64,000 nucleotides of DNA from an uncultured Candidatus Poseidoniales archaeon (GTDB taxonomy: Archaea > Thermoplasmatota > Poseidoniia > Poseidoniales > Poseidoniaceae). The first letter of the stretch is position 1, and the number at the start of each line of letters is the position of its first letter. This document shows positions 45,928 to 55,711 of the stretch, piece by piece. A model generated the notes under the pieces. That model worked only from the letters and a program-made list of their open reading frames with translations, searched no databases and was not told the origin of the DNA. The translations under genes and the position numbers were made by a program. The DNA is taken from positions 27,795 through 91,794 of the forward strand of contig CACLCM010000004.1 of assembly GCA_902605365.1 (NCBI GenBank), in the 5' to 3' direction.

Positions 45928-48900
45928 TCACTGGTTGTTTACCCAATCTCGGAGGGAGTTAATATCCCATCCTTGGTCGAAATATCCCTGGATTGTTGCT
46001 TGGTCCCATTGTGGGAATTCTGCCATTGCTGCTGCCATTAATGGATCAACATCTGCGGCTGGAGAAGCTGCAGGTGGCCCAGTCTTAGCGGCGACCGGTA
46101 AATCAGCGTAGGATTTCTCATCCTCTTCGTAATCATATTCGTACTCAAACGTTCCATCACCTGAATCGCGCTTTGCGAGTACAACTACTACGACTAGCAA
46201 TATCAGAATCAACGTACCCAAACCGATTACAATCAACATACCAGAGCCCGATAAGAAGCCTTCATCGTCACTTGCTTCTGCAACATTGAAAGATTTAGAA
46301 TTCTCTGAACCATTCCATAATACCTCATTCGAGTTTGAGTCCACTATTAGGAAATACATTCCACTAGTAGGGCTAGCAAACACTTCAAGTTCTGTAAATA
46401 TATTCTCCATAGTTCCCTGACTGATTTCATCAGTTGTCAGAGTCATTTCAGTAGTAGGGAATCCGCCATCTGTTACAGATTGTACTTCCAGAGTGATGTT
46501 TCCATCTTTGGTTCCGATGTTTTGGATAGATATTTCTAATTCAGCCGAATCTCCAACTTCTGGACTCTTAGGATTCATTCTCACATCGATGACTGTGAAT
46601 TTAGCTTGCTCGTGTACCAATCGGTATTGGGAGTTGTGTACTGGGTCGGAGGAATAAATTGAACTTATTCCGCCAGCAGTATTCGGCCCTCCACCATCAA
46701 TACTCCAACCTGCAGAGTCTCTTCCTTCAATCCACATAATTACGTCGATTGTTGTTATCTGAGCCTGAGTAGGGTCTTGTGGGTCTGGCCAAAGATCGAC
46801 ACATTCTGCTTCGACAAGATAGTCTCCACCTTGAATCTTCAAATCCAAAGGATGCGACTGTGCTTCTCCTCCGAACTTCTGTCCATAAACCGGCCAAGTG
46901 AAGTTAGAATCTCCGCCATCTGCGTAGAAAGACCACATGAGGTTGACTTCACCAGCCAATAATGCTGCGTTTTCTTCAACTATCGCTTGAACATTTACAC
47001 AATGCATTGTAGAAGATGGTAGTGTACTTCCAAGAACATCTCCATTGATTCCGGAACTTGCACTCCAGGAATCTTTCTCGACTTCTGGTTTCTGACCATC
47101 TACCTTCACCTTGAATGAAGCGCATCCAAATGCACTGTTACCATCACAAATTGATGCTGTGGAATCAGTAGCACCATCTGGTAGGTTTACCAAACGGAAT
47201 GTGTAAGTATATTCATTTGACAGAGGAGGTGCTGTAATGTTGATGTTAAATTCTCCACCATCGATAACATGCAATGTAGGCCCATCAGTTCTTGAACCAT
47301 CGGCGCCACCTGCAGGATACGCAAGGTATCCTTTCTGTCCATCCATAGATGCTTCTAATCGAGTGACTTCTATGGTGAATTCCCCCTCAGGTAAAACGTA
47401 TACACCATTGTTAATTCCATCAAGATAAGCATACTTTCCTTCCATAGAAACCGTATCACCTGGGAATACGAATGCTAACTCAATATCTTGAGAATAAGGC
47501 GCAGAAAGGTCAGTGAAGACTGGACTTATTCCGTTTCTGTAATCCAATTGTATACCATCGCTGTAGACCCAACGTTGCTTGTGCCTTCCACCGGATTCGC
47601 TCATCAGTGAAGGATCTCTGTCCATGTCCTTAATTCGCAACTGAGGGACATAAGTTGTTGATTCAATTCCAATTATATCCCAATTCATTCTAATTGGCAA
47701 ATCGAGATAGAACTCATCTTCAAACGGATCGATTAGACGTCCGCCATCCATTCTTAGAACTTGAGGACCATCGCTATCATCACCTGCTTCGATGATTTGT
47801 ATATCTGTTGTGTCTGCCCATGCTGTTTCATTACGTGGAGAATAGTAAACAACCATATCTTCTGGACCTAGGTCGATTTCGAAATAGTTGATATCTCTCC
47901 AACCGTTCTCATCTGTAGCTTCAACGATCAAATGGTATTCGTTACCTGCATACATCGACATGTTCCATGGTCCTTGGTAGAATGGTTGTCCTTCATTCGG
48001 ATTGTGTAAACGCTCACCATCAGAATTCTCGATAAAGAAATTCCTGATGTTTGGAGTCTTAGCATCCATTGAGACATAGGTGACCAAATCATCTTCAAAT
48101 CCATGAGCTCCTCCGTCAATTTGGTTACCACCCAAATCCGCTCCTACAATGTATACACTTACCTTTCCAGGAGGGTCTTGACCTTTGTTAGCATTATCAC
48201 TGAAAGTTCCAGTATAGTTAGCAGTAGGCGCTTCTCCATCGCTGACTAATGTTATTGAAACATATTCATCAGGGTCTGCAATTCCATCTAGATCTTGATC
48301 GTGGTCATACTCAACCCAGTAGTACATCTCTAGTGTGCTAGGAGGCGTAGGAATATCCTGGGCTAAAACACGAACCTTCTGCTGAGCATTAGGAAGCACC
48401 CAAGTATCATCTACTAAACTTCTCCAATTTGACCAAATTGTGGGGTCATAATTGGATGCTTTGAGTACAGAGATATTCACCAGGGTTGGCGAATATGTAT
48501 CGATTGACAGATTGAACGGGATTGCACAATCTGTATCAGAAATAATTGGAGATGGAGGGCACAGGGTATCTCCGCCTTCATATCCATCAATCATGAATCG
48601 ATAAGTTGCCTGACCTGCTGCTGTCAGACCAAGATTTACTGACCAGTCGAAATCTCCACCGATTACACCTGTAGAGTTAGAGACTTCAACCCATTCAGAC
48701 ATTACCGTACCGTTGACTGTTTCGACATCCCATCGCTGTAATGTGAGGTTGTATGATGTCGGGTCAGGAGCTACATCCAATCCTTCTAATCGGATGCTGC
48801 CAACCAAGTTGATGATTTGATTGGAACTCGCAGATTCTAGATTTTGTACAACGCCTGCATTATTTCTTAATTCAAACGAAGATATCATTGCATCATTTTC

Positions 48901-51726
48901 GATAGCATTTCCATTTGCAGGTGCTAATACTACTGCACCAGGTAAGCCGTTTACGCCATTTCCAGCGATTAAGCTTGCATACAAACGCAATTCTGCAGTA
49001 TCTTCCCAAGCCGTGTTTATTCTGAATCTCCAAGTGATTTGCATTTCATCTCCGACTTCATTGTAAGATGATGATTCTAGAGAGATTAGATTATCAGGAT
49101 CATAAGATTCTGTAAACAATGTTAGTTCAGAGAATGCTAATTCAACAACTCCGCTAGAAGACTCCATTCGTAGTCGTGATTCTGCGAATGATGTACCAGT
49201 AGATTGAGCAACGCTGTGAACTGAAACTGCCTCAATAATATCACCGTTAGGATACAATCCTTCTGGGTTTCCGGTTAATGAAAGAGAAGAGTCGTAGCCA
49301 GTTGATGTTGTGATTGACAAGTCAGAGAGTTTAATCGCTCCTCCGCTTCCAGCAGATAGAGTGAGTGGAACATCAACATCTGCACCAGTACCTAATGCGA
49401 TACCTTGGTTCAATTCCCTATCGAAATTGTTTGCAGCTCCTAGAGTTGTACTCCAGTCGTAGACTATGTCCAAGTCACGCACAACAACATGCGAACCACT
49501 TGCAGCATTCGAGTTTACAACCTTGAATTGGAATGTTGCCCAGTCGTTACCATATTCATCGACATATGATACTTGTAGAAGTGGATTGTTGAGAAGTGAT
49601 GTAATTGCACCCTCAAAATCAAACATAGAATCTAGGGTTTCAAACGCTAAAATAGATTGATTTGGCATTACACCCATTGAGACATCTTGACCACTCGCCG
49701 TTAAGGTGAGTGTGAAATTAGCAGCCGTATTGTTTGCGAAAACAACGTCAGCCATACTAACATCTGCACCAATAGGTAGCATGAAAGTACCACCAGTTGC
49801 TTCACCGTTAGTATTCAGAGTCAAAGTGGATTGGTCCATTGCATAATTAACTCCATTTGATGAACCAGCCCAGAATGACGTTTGGCGTCCAAAGGCGCCA
49901 AATGCTGGCTCATTCATTGCCCATTCAATATCGCCATCATTGGCTATATCCAAGGAAACACCTGTTGCGCTGTGTCCAAATTCCAAGTCGAACCACATTT
50001 CTGACATTGAACAAGGATTGTCATATGCTACCAAAGAGGTGAATCCGAAAATCGGATCTGTTGGAATCCATTTTTGGCCGACTGTTAAGTTGATGAGAGT
50101 ATTACTTCGTGGATTAATTTGTACTGAAGGTGATTCAGCACAATCGTCTACAATTTGAGGAGTAATAGCAAGAATTGGTTGGGAGAATTTGTTCCTATTC
50201 AACGGAGGTGTGAATGAGTTATCCATAACTCCTGGAGAATAAATTAGTGGTTGTCCTCCGCCAGGGGACATCCATACTCCATCCATAATCATTGGATCGA
50301 AGACAATATTCGTGTCATTCAATCCAGTCCCTACTCTAGTCCCAATATTGAGACCATGAAGAACTGCTGTTGAAAGTCGGTATTGACCTGTATCAAAATC
50401 AAATCTAATGTCGATTACCGGATACTCACTTGCATCAACACCCCAAAGTTCGACGATTGGACCAACAAGGTTTGTCATTTGGTTACCATCTCTATCTAGG
50501 GCAATCTCGGTAGTTCCAGCACGCAGTACGCTTACTGTTAGTGAGTTAGTAGGAGTTGTTTCCTGCTCCATGGTTAATATTCCGTATCCATCTGGGAATC
50601 CAGGATTTGGAGCTTGGATCGGAGTGAAGCCTTTGACAGTCATTGAACCAGATTGAGGGAGTGGGTCTCCGATTCGGAAGTCATCGATGAACCATCCAGG
50701 CATAGAAGAATTGTATGGGGCTCCAGCGCCTGAGTTGTGACTCATAACAAACTTCAATTGAATATCCTTAGTTTTGTAATCATCTAGATTGAGGGCTAAT
50801 GTTGACCAACCACCTGGGTTTAAGGTCGGGTGAGTAGATTCACCACCAAGAGCATAGTCAGTGGCAGTCAAACCATCACAACTCTGAATCTTACCATTAC
50901 CTGCTCCAATCGGATAAAGGCCATTTGAGTAACCTACACCAGAAGAATTTGCTAAGTCGAACGGGATGTGTGCCCAAGGTCCATAACTACCTGGATTGTA
51001 ATATTCTCTGACCATTACGTAAGAGCAATCGTAGTAGGTGTTGGTTGGAGTCGCTCCAGGATTTGTCTGTGACCAGTGTAGGCCATGCCAACTAGAGAAA
51101 CGTGCAATTGGTGAAAGAGGATTTACTTCCAATGCAGGGGAGACCATACTGTAAGAGAAACCTGAGCCTAAGTCATCATTTGTGTAATCATTGTCATTAT
51201 CAAACATGTTTGTACCCCAGCATTCATTGCCAGTGTTACAATTTTCACTGATTACAGAGGAGTCCAGTAGATTGCCGTGTTGCCATCCGGTTTGGTCATG
51301 AACAGGTGCACTTGCGTCGAAGAAATCGGAAGGAGTCCTTTCAAAGTCGGTTGAATAGCCACCACTTACCAAACTCACAGTATCTTCGTGATATGTGAAA
51401 TCTGCTAATGTGGAGTATTCTGTTTGCTGATTATTGTAAACTGGATCCCAGACGTATTGAGCCGTTTCAGAGTTAATTGTTGAATATGTTTCATGGGTTG
51501 CCATACTGGTTGAAACCTTTACTGAAGCGCTCGTAACCGTGTCACCAGAAGGCAATGTGACTGTTCCATCATCAGAATTTGTATATTCTGGTCCTTCTCT
51601 AACTTCGATTTCGATTTCGGCTCCGCCATCACTGAAAGTAGTCACTGATGCTGCCGCTGCTAACGGAGAAACTAGCATCAAGCATGTGAATACCAAAGCG
51701 GTAATTGCATTCTTATTATCATTCAT
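45928..51726 (-). CDS. Giant secreted surface protein (beta-rich, ~1930 aa) with C-terminal TM and short cytoplasmic W-motif domain
   Basis: Signal peptide 'MNDNKNAITALVFTCLMLVSPLAAAASV' (start 51726), CARDB-like segment 'SPEVGDSAELEISIQNIGTKDGNITLEVQSV', TM 'GMLIVIGLGTLILILLVVVVVLAK', C-term 'MAEFPQWDQATIQGYFDQGWDINSLRDWVNNQ'. Confidence 0.85.
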   Translation of the reverse strand: MNDNKNAITALVFTCLMLVSPLAAAASVTTFSDGGAEIEIEVREGPEYTNSDDGTVTLPSGDTVTSASVKVSTSMATHETYSTINSETAQYVWDPVYNNQQTEYSTLADFTYHEDTVSLVSGGYSTDFERTPSDFFDASAPVHDQTGWQHGNLLDSSVISENCNTGNECWGTNMFDNDNDYTNDDLGSGFSYSMVSPALEVNPLSPIARFSSWHGLHWSQTNPGATPTNTYYDCSYVMVREYYNPGSYGPWAHIPFDLANSSGVGYSNGLYPIGAGNGKIQSCDGLTATDYALGGESTHPTLNPGGWSTLALNLDDYKTKDIQLKFVMSHNSGAGAPYNSSMPGWFIDDFRIGDPLPQSGSMTVKGFTPIQAPNPGFPDGYGILTMEQETTPTNSLTVSVLRAGTTEIALDRDGNQMTNLVGPIVELWGVDASEYPVIDIRFDFDTGQYRLSTAVLHGLNIGTRVGTGLNDTNIVFDPMIMDGVWMSPGGGQPLIYSPGVMDNSFTPPLNRNKFSQPILAITPQIVDDCAESPSVQINPRSNTLINLTVGQKWIPTDPIFGFTSLVAYDNPCSMSEMWFDLEFGHSATGVSLDIANDGDIEWAMNEPAFGAFGRQTSFWAGSSNGVNYAMDQSTLTLNTNGEATGGTFMLPIGADVSMADVVFANNTAANFTLTLTASGQDVSMGVMPNQSILAFETLDSMFDFEGAITSLLNNPLLQVSYVDEYGNDWATFQFKVVNSNAASGSHVVVRDLDIVYDWSTTLGAANNFDRELNQGIALGTGADVDVPLTLSAGSGGAIKLSDLSITTSTGYDSSLSLTGNPEGLYPNGDIIEAVSVHSVAQSTGTSFAESRLRMESSSGVVELAFSELTLFTESYDPDNLISLESSSYNEVGDEMQITWRFRINTAWEDTAELRLYASLIAGNGVNGLPGAVVLAPANGNAIENDAMISSFELRNNAGVVQNLESASSNQIINLVGSIRLEGLDVAPDPTSYNLTLQRWDVETVNGTVMSEWVEVSNSTGVIGGDFDWSVNLGLTAAGQATYRFMIDGYEGGDTLCPPSPIISDTDCAIPFNLSIDTYSPTLVNISVLKASNYDPTIWSNWRSLVDDTWVLPNAQQKVRVLAQDIPTPPSTLEMYYWVEYDHDQDLDGIADPDEYVSITLVSDGEAPTANYTGTFSDNANKGQDPPGKVSVYIVGADLGGNQIDGGAHGFEDDLVTYVSMDAKTPNIRNFFIENSDGERLHNPNEGQPFYQGPWNMSMYAGNEYHLIVEATDENGWRDINYFEIDLGPEDMVVYYSPRNETAWADTTDIQIIEAGDDSDGPQVLRMDGGRLIDPFEDEFYLDLPIRMNWDIIGIESTTYVPQLRIKDMDRDPSLMSESGGRHKQRWVYSDGIQLDYRNGISPVFTDLSAPYSQDIELAFVFPGDTVSMEGKYAYLDGINNGVYVLPEGEFTIEVTRLEASMDGQKGYLAYPAGGADGSRTDGPTLHVIDGGEFNINITAPPLSNEYTYTFRLVNLPDGATDSTASICDGNSAFGCASFKVKVDGQKPEVEKDSWSASSGINGDVLGSTLPSSTMHCVNVQAIVEENAALLAGEVNLMWSFYADGGDSNFTWPVYGQKFGGEAQSHPLDLKIQGGDYLVEAECVDLWPDPQDPTQAQITTIDVIMWIEGRDSAGWSIDGGGPNTAGGISSIYSSDPVHNSQYRLVHEQAKFTVIDVRMNPKSPEVGDSAELEISIQNIGTKDGNITLEVQSVTDGGFPTTEMTLTTDEISQGTMENIFTELEVFASPTSGMYFLIVDSNSNEVLWNGSENSKSFNVAEASDDEGFLSGSGMLIVIGLGTLILILLVVVVVLAKRDSGDGTFEYEYDYEEDEKSYADLPVAAKTGPPAASPAADVDPLMAAAMAEFPQWDQATIQGYFDQGWDINSLRDWVNNQ

Positions 51727-51791
51727 AGGTGGCACCCTCTCTCTCCCTCCACACAAGTCAGGCATAAAATATCGACGGGGACTTGTCATCA

Positions 51792-51818
51792 CGGGTTCCC
51801 CCCGTAGGGGGGGACCCG
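51792..51818 (-). terminator. Strong GC hairpin (12-bp stem, 1 wobble, 3-nt loop) after ThiI-like gene / ahead of giant surface gene
   Basis: CGGGTTCCCCCC-GTA-GGGGGGGACCCG on + strand. Confidence 0.55.
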
Positions 51819-51825
51819 ATAAAGG

Positions 51826-52521
51826 TCACAATTGCACGATTTTCAGTTTGGAAAAGCAATCCTCAGCGATAGACTGCAAGCCACCCACTCTATCTTCAGA
51901 ACTTTCCAACCACTCCTTATTTGCTACTGTCGTGGGTTTACTTGGGCCCAATGCATCACAAATTTCTGGACCTTCGCTAATTCCAAGGGTCCCAAGTCGC
52001 CTTGCCATAGTCATAATCGTGACTTTGTCGAAAGCTAAGAGTGGTCGTAAAGGAAGTAATGGAGTTGCAATCTCGACGCCACCGAGATTGCCAAGAGTTT
52101 GACTGGAAACTTGACCCAAGTTTTCTCCAGTCAAAACATGAGTTGCATCTACTTCATTTCCCCTTAGTGTTGCAATTGCATTGAAAAGTCTCTTCATGTG
52201 AATAAAATATTCACTATGGTTCCATTTCTTGGTAAAAAGGGCTAATTTTTCAGCAACGGGAACTACAACCAGTTCTCTTGACATATTGGCTCTTGCTGCA
52301 TCGCCTACCGGACCTTCTGATTCTAACAAATGTCGAAGTAATGCAATCGTCTTTTGTTCAGCAGCAGAACCTGTTATCTCCTCCTGGGATGCGTGAAGAG
52401 GATACACTTTCCAACCTTTTACTAGCATCCTCGCTACAGCGACTGGAGAATCAATTCCTCCACTAACTAAAGCGACACAAATTCCGGACACAATAGGATG
52501 GGAGAACCTACACACCTTCAA
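51826..52521 (-). CDS. ThiI-type PP-loop sulfurtransferase domain protein (no THUMP domain)
   Basis: PP-loop 'VALVSGGIDSPVAVARMLVKG', 'THVLTGENLGQVSSQTLGNL', 'TPLLPLRPLLAFDKVTIMTMARRLGT'. Confidence 0.8.
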   Translation of the reverse strand: MKVCRFSHPIVSGICVALVSGGIDSPVAVARMLVKGWKVYPLHASQEEITGSAAEQKTIALLRHLLESEGPVGDAARANMSRELVVVPVAEKLALFTKKWNHSEYFIHMKRLFNAIATLRGNEVDATHVLTGENLGQVSSQTLGNLGGVEIATPLLPLRPLLAFDKVTIMTMARRLGTLGISEGPEICDALGPSKPTTVANKEWLESSEDRVGGLQSIAEDCFSKLKIVQL

Positions 52522-52585
52522 ATCTTACACCGAACGGGATATTAGCAAATGGATTGAAGGAGGAGATACCAACCCCCTCACTACA

Positions 52586-53047
52586 ATGGAACCGTTTAGT
52601 ACCGAACCTGTGACACTTATCGAAGAAGTGTTTCCACAAGATACAAATTCATACAACACCCTCTTCGGTGGTCGGCTTTTATCACTGATGGACAAAGCGG
52701 CTGGAATTGTTTGTGCGAAATTTGCGCATCGTGAATTTGTAACGATTTCAATCGATACGCTAGAGTTCAAAGCGCCTGCTCGTCAAGGAGATTTAATCGA
52801 AGTAACCGCAAAGGTTGTCTTCACTTCAAATCGAACTGCTTGTACAAAGGTCACTGCTTGGGCTATGAATAAAGCAGATTGGACAAAAACAGAGATCTGT
52901 GAAGGATATTTCTTCATGGTAGCAATCGATTCAATGATGAGGCCGATTCCAATACCTCAATACACACCAACTTCTGATGAAGATAAAGAAGAATGGGAAA
53001 GAGCGAAATCGATTCGCGCCCACATGCTCTCTCAAAGAAATCGATGA
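52586..53047 (+). CDS. Hotdog-fold acyl-CoA thioesterase (YciA/ACOT-like)
   Basis: 'FPQDTNSYNTLFGGRLLSLMDKAAGIVCAKFAHREFVTISIDTLEFKAPARQGDLIEVTAKVVFT'. Confidence 0.88.
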   Translation: MEPFSTEPVTLIEEVFPQDTNSYNTLFGGRLLSLMDKAAGIVCAKFAHREFVTISIDTLEFKAPARQGDLIEVTAKVVFTSNRTACTKVTAWAMNKADWTKTEICEGYFFMVAIDSMMRPIPIPQYTPTSDEDKEEWERAKSIRAHMLSQRNR

Positions 53048-53049
53048 AC

Positions 53050-54573
53050 TCATTCATCCAATCTAGGCAAGGATGCAATGTCTCCGGACTTTTTCTTTGC
53101 TTCAGTGCTAACTAAGTCACCAAAACTCGATGGGATAATTGGTTTGGGCGATATATGAGACATCATCTCTAAGACTTCTTCATCACTTACTTCACCGCCA
53201 TTGCTCTTCGCAAGGTCTTGAATTGAATTCACTAATTGTGATTGACGAGAATGCTCAGCTTGTATCCGTAATGATTCCGCTGTTCTGGGCTTACGCCTGA
53301 ACAATCTTTTTGCGATTTTGTTAGCCCTGCCAATCGATGGTTTCACTAATTCTGCAATAACAGAAGAACCGCGCAATTTCCCATTCCGATTATTCCTGCT
53401 GGTAATTCTGCGCCGGCTGGGCTTTGTAGTCAACTTACTCATCTTTGGATAGCGATCTTTAGGAGTTAGAACCTCATCATCAACAATTGTAGCATCGAGA
53501 GGGACATCTCTACGGGCAGATGCTACTAAGGAAGGAGTTTCAACCTCTTCGAGTGGTTGGTGAAGTGGAGTGTCTGGAGAAGAAAACATCTCAGGATTTA
53601 CCCCAGGAACATGAGCGCCATTTGCTCCTACAAATGAAGGTAAGAATTCGGTTGGAATAGGAGTTGGTTGTGGAGTTACAGTTTGTTGATTGTACGAGGT
53701 TGCACCTTGCTGCTGTATCATTTCGTATGAAGGAGTTGGGCTCGCGTTAGAACGGTGAACGCCCTGATATGGCTGTTGTCGTGGAGGTTCCTGCCAACCA
53801 TTTTGGGCAACATTATGTCTTTGTGTGAATAGATTTGATTGGGCTCTTGAGATAAGACTAGGTGAAATCTCTGGCTGAATGTCCTCTACTTCATCATCCC
53901 AAATTGGCAAATCTAAATCCTCGATTACAATCGCAGGACTCACGTCTTCAACATTTGGATTATTCATTTGTTCAGGAGTTTGGTCCATCGCATCGAGGAA
54001 ATGACTGAGAACTGGAGAAGGAAATAACTCGACGGGTTCTGGAATTAATTCAACTTCATCGAATTCTCTTGAACGTGGATATTCTGAGTCGCTAACCATT
54101 GCATCAACATTCGCTTTAGCATCCTCCAAACTCATTCCATTGTTTATTTTTTGAATAAGAGAACAGAGTCGCATCATCGTAATGTCTGACCCGAATACGG
54201 TGTGACAATCATTAGCATTTGTATCAATTGTCAAAGTCGGCCTTCTTGTGATGAAGTGAGCGGATGAAAGTACAATTCCAGCTGCACCAAGAATCGCTTG
54301 CAAGCGCCCAGTAACCCCTCTCCAAGCGACCCAAATCATAATTGCACCAATGACTCCAAGCCAGCCGGGAACGAGAGTTGTATGATGGTGATGTACTCTT
54401 TTTATCGCATCTAAACGGATATCTAAGGCATGGCCTGAACGTGATTCAAAAGAGACTTGTGATTCGTTCAAGGTCGCCCTGACCTTGCCACGAACTCCTC
54501 CCAGTGAAAGGGAACGAAATTTTATCTCCGACCCCTTGACACTGAGCCCCTCTGGCCTCGTGTCCATATACAT
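53050..54573 (-). CDS. Hypothetical protein with N-terminal PH-like/membrane region and long Pro/Gln/Ser-rich disordered region
   Basis: 507-aa ORF; two hydrophobic segments (GWLGVIGAIMIWVAW; LQAILGAAGIVLSSAHFI), low-complexity middle, basic C-terminal region. Confidence 0.65.
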   Translation of the reverse strand: MYMDTRPEGLSVKGSEIKFRSLSLGGVRGKVRATLNESQVSFESRSGHALDIRLDAIKRVHHHHTTLVPGWLGVIGAIMIWVAWRGVTGRLQAILGAAGIVLSSAHFITRRPTLTIDTNANDCHTVFGSDITMMRLCSLIQKINNGMSLEDAKANVDAMVSDSEYPRSREFDEVELIPEPVELFPSPVLSHFLDAMDQTPEQMNNPNVEDVSPAIVIEDLDLPIWDDEVEDIQPEISPSLISRAQSNLFTQRHNVAQNGWQEPPRQQPYQGVHRSNASPTPSYEMIQQQGATSYNQQTVTPQPTPIPTEFLPSFVGANGAHVPGVNPEMFSSPDTPLHQPLEEVETPSLVASARRDVPLDATIVDDEVLTPKDRYPKMSKLTTKPSRRRITSRNNRNGKLRGSSVIAELVKPSIGRANKIAKRLFRRKPRTAESLRIQAEHSRQSQLVNSIQDLAKSNGGEVSDEEVLEMMSHISPKPIIPSSFGDLVSTEAKKKSGDIASLPRLDE

Positions 54574-54616
54574 CCCGAACCTTGAACTTCAACCCGAGGT
54601 TATCAACCCACCGTTT

Positions 54617-54636
54617 GGCCCCCCCTAAGGGGGGCC
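54617..54636 (-). terminator. GC hairpin GGCCCCCC-CTAA-GGGGGGCC between minus-strand genes
   Basis: 8-bp perfect stem, 4-nt loop, 59 nt after EF-Tu-like stop. Confidence 0.5.
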
Positions 54637-54694
54637 GTTCTTGGCAGTTGTTCAATTAAGCCGAGTTAGTTTAGCGCTACCCATAATTCTGGGC

Positions 54695-55711
54695 TTAGAA
54701 TCTAATTGAGCAATGATTACTGTGGGGGGGGTTCTCTTTACGAATGAATAGTGGCGATTCCCAAGTAACTTCAAGTCCCGAATCCATCGATTCGACCCTT
54801 CCGACGACAAATTGTAAATCGACACTGGCGTGAATAACATCACCAACTGCTAGATTCCTTTTTTGGAATGGAGAAACCGATAATTCCAGTGAACTCTTTT
54901 CATGTTTTTCTAAAGATAAGGGTATTGAGATGCCCTTGTTTTTGTCTTCTACTGCAGGATGGATGATTAGAGAGCCACCTGTCAAGTGGTCTTCTTTTGT
55001 ATTCCTTAATGCAATTCCAACTCTGTCGCCAGCAACTGCCTCTGGCACATCGTCATCCATTACTTGCAAACTCTTCACAGTGCCAGGACCTTCTGCAGGC
55101 AAAAGATGTAATTCATCATGGACCGAAACTGAACCTGATTGAACATAACCTATCGCTACAAGACCAATTCCTTTTACATTGAAATGTTGATCGATTGGAA
55201 CTACCAATGGTTCTTTTTTAGCCGATTCCAAATTCCCTGAAATCTCATCCATCAACCCGTATAGCGCATGACGAATTTCAATTCCGTCATTGCTACACTG
55301 CGTCCAAGATTTCAGACCAGCTTGAGTAAAGAAACCCTTTACTTGGTCTTCATCAATCCATTCTCCTTCTGGAGGATTTATCACCATAATTCCTTTTTCT
55401 ACACCAGCGGATGCAAAACCAACTAGAACCTCTCCGAATGCTGCATTGATCTCATTCACTTCAATCAGCCCAACTCTAGCTGCACAAAGTGCATTGAAAA
55501 ATGGACGAATTCTTTCAGGCATTTTTGCAGGTCTGATGATAGAAAGGATACGAGGGCCATCGGCTCCAGATTCCTTGTGAACATAGGTGTGTACATCGCG
55601 TTGGTCAGTGGCTTTGGCGATTGATTTTGCTAAATCATCGCTGCCTACCATTGCGATATTAAGTACGGTCATGGCCTTGCGAGTTGCGCCCTGTTCTTGA
55701 GTATACTGCAA
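54695..55711 (-). CDS. EF-Tu/SelB-like protein with degenerate G domain (pseudo-GTPase)
   Basis: N-term 'VLNIAMVGSDDLAKSIAKA' lacks GxxxxGK[ST]; beta-barrel domain 2-like 'VPIDQHFNVKGIGLVAIGYVQSGSVSVHDELHLLPAEGPGTVKSLQVMDDDVPEAVAGDRVGIALRN' and domain 3-like C-term. Likely start MTVLN ~55672. Confidence 0.8.
   Translation of the reverse strand: MQYTQEQGATRKAMTVLNIAMVGSDDLAKSIAKATDQRDVHTYVHKESGADGPRILSIIRPAKMPERIRPFFNALCAARVGLIEVNEINAAFGEVLVGFASAGVEKGIMVINPPEGEWIDEDQVKGFFTQAGLKSWTQCSNDGIEIRHALYGLMDEISGNLESAKKEPLVVPIDQHFNVKGIGLVAIGYVQSGSVSVHDELHLLPAEGPGTVKSLQVMDDDVPEAVAGDRVGIALRNTKEDHLTGGSLIIHPAVEDKNKGISIPLSLEKHEKSSLELSVSPFQKRNLAVGDVIHASVDLQFVVGRVESMDSGLEVTWESPLFIRKENPPHSNHCSIRF

Noticed and set aside
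51727-51792. ORF-track N-terminal extension (MMTSPRRYFMPDLCGGRERVPP) of the giant surface protein
   Set aside because: Signal peptide begins at MNDNKN (51726), and the extension runs into the GC hairpin; unlikely to be translated.
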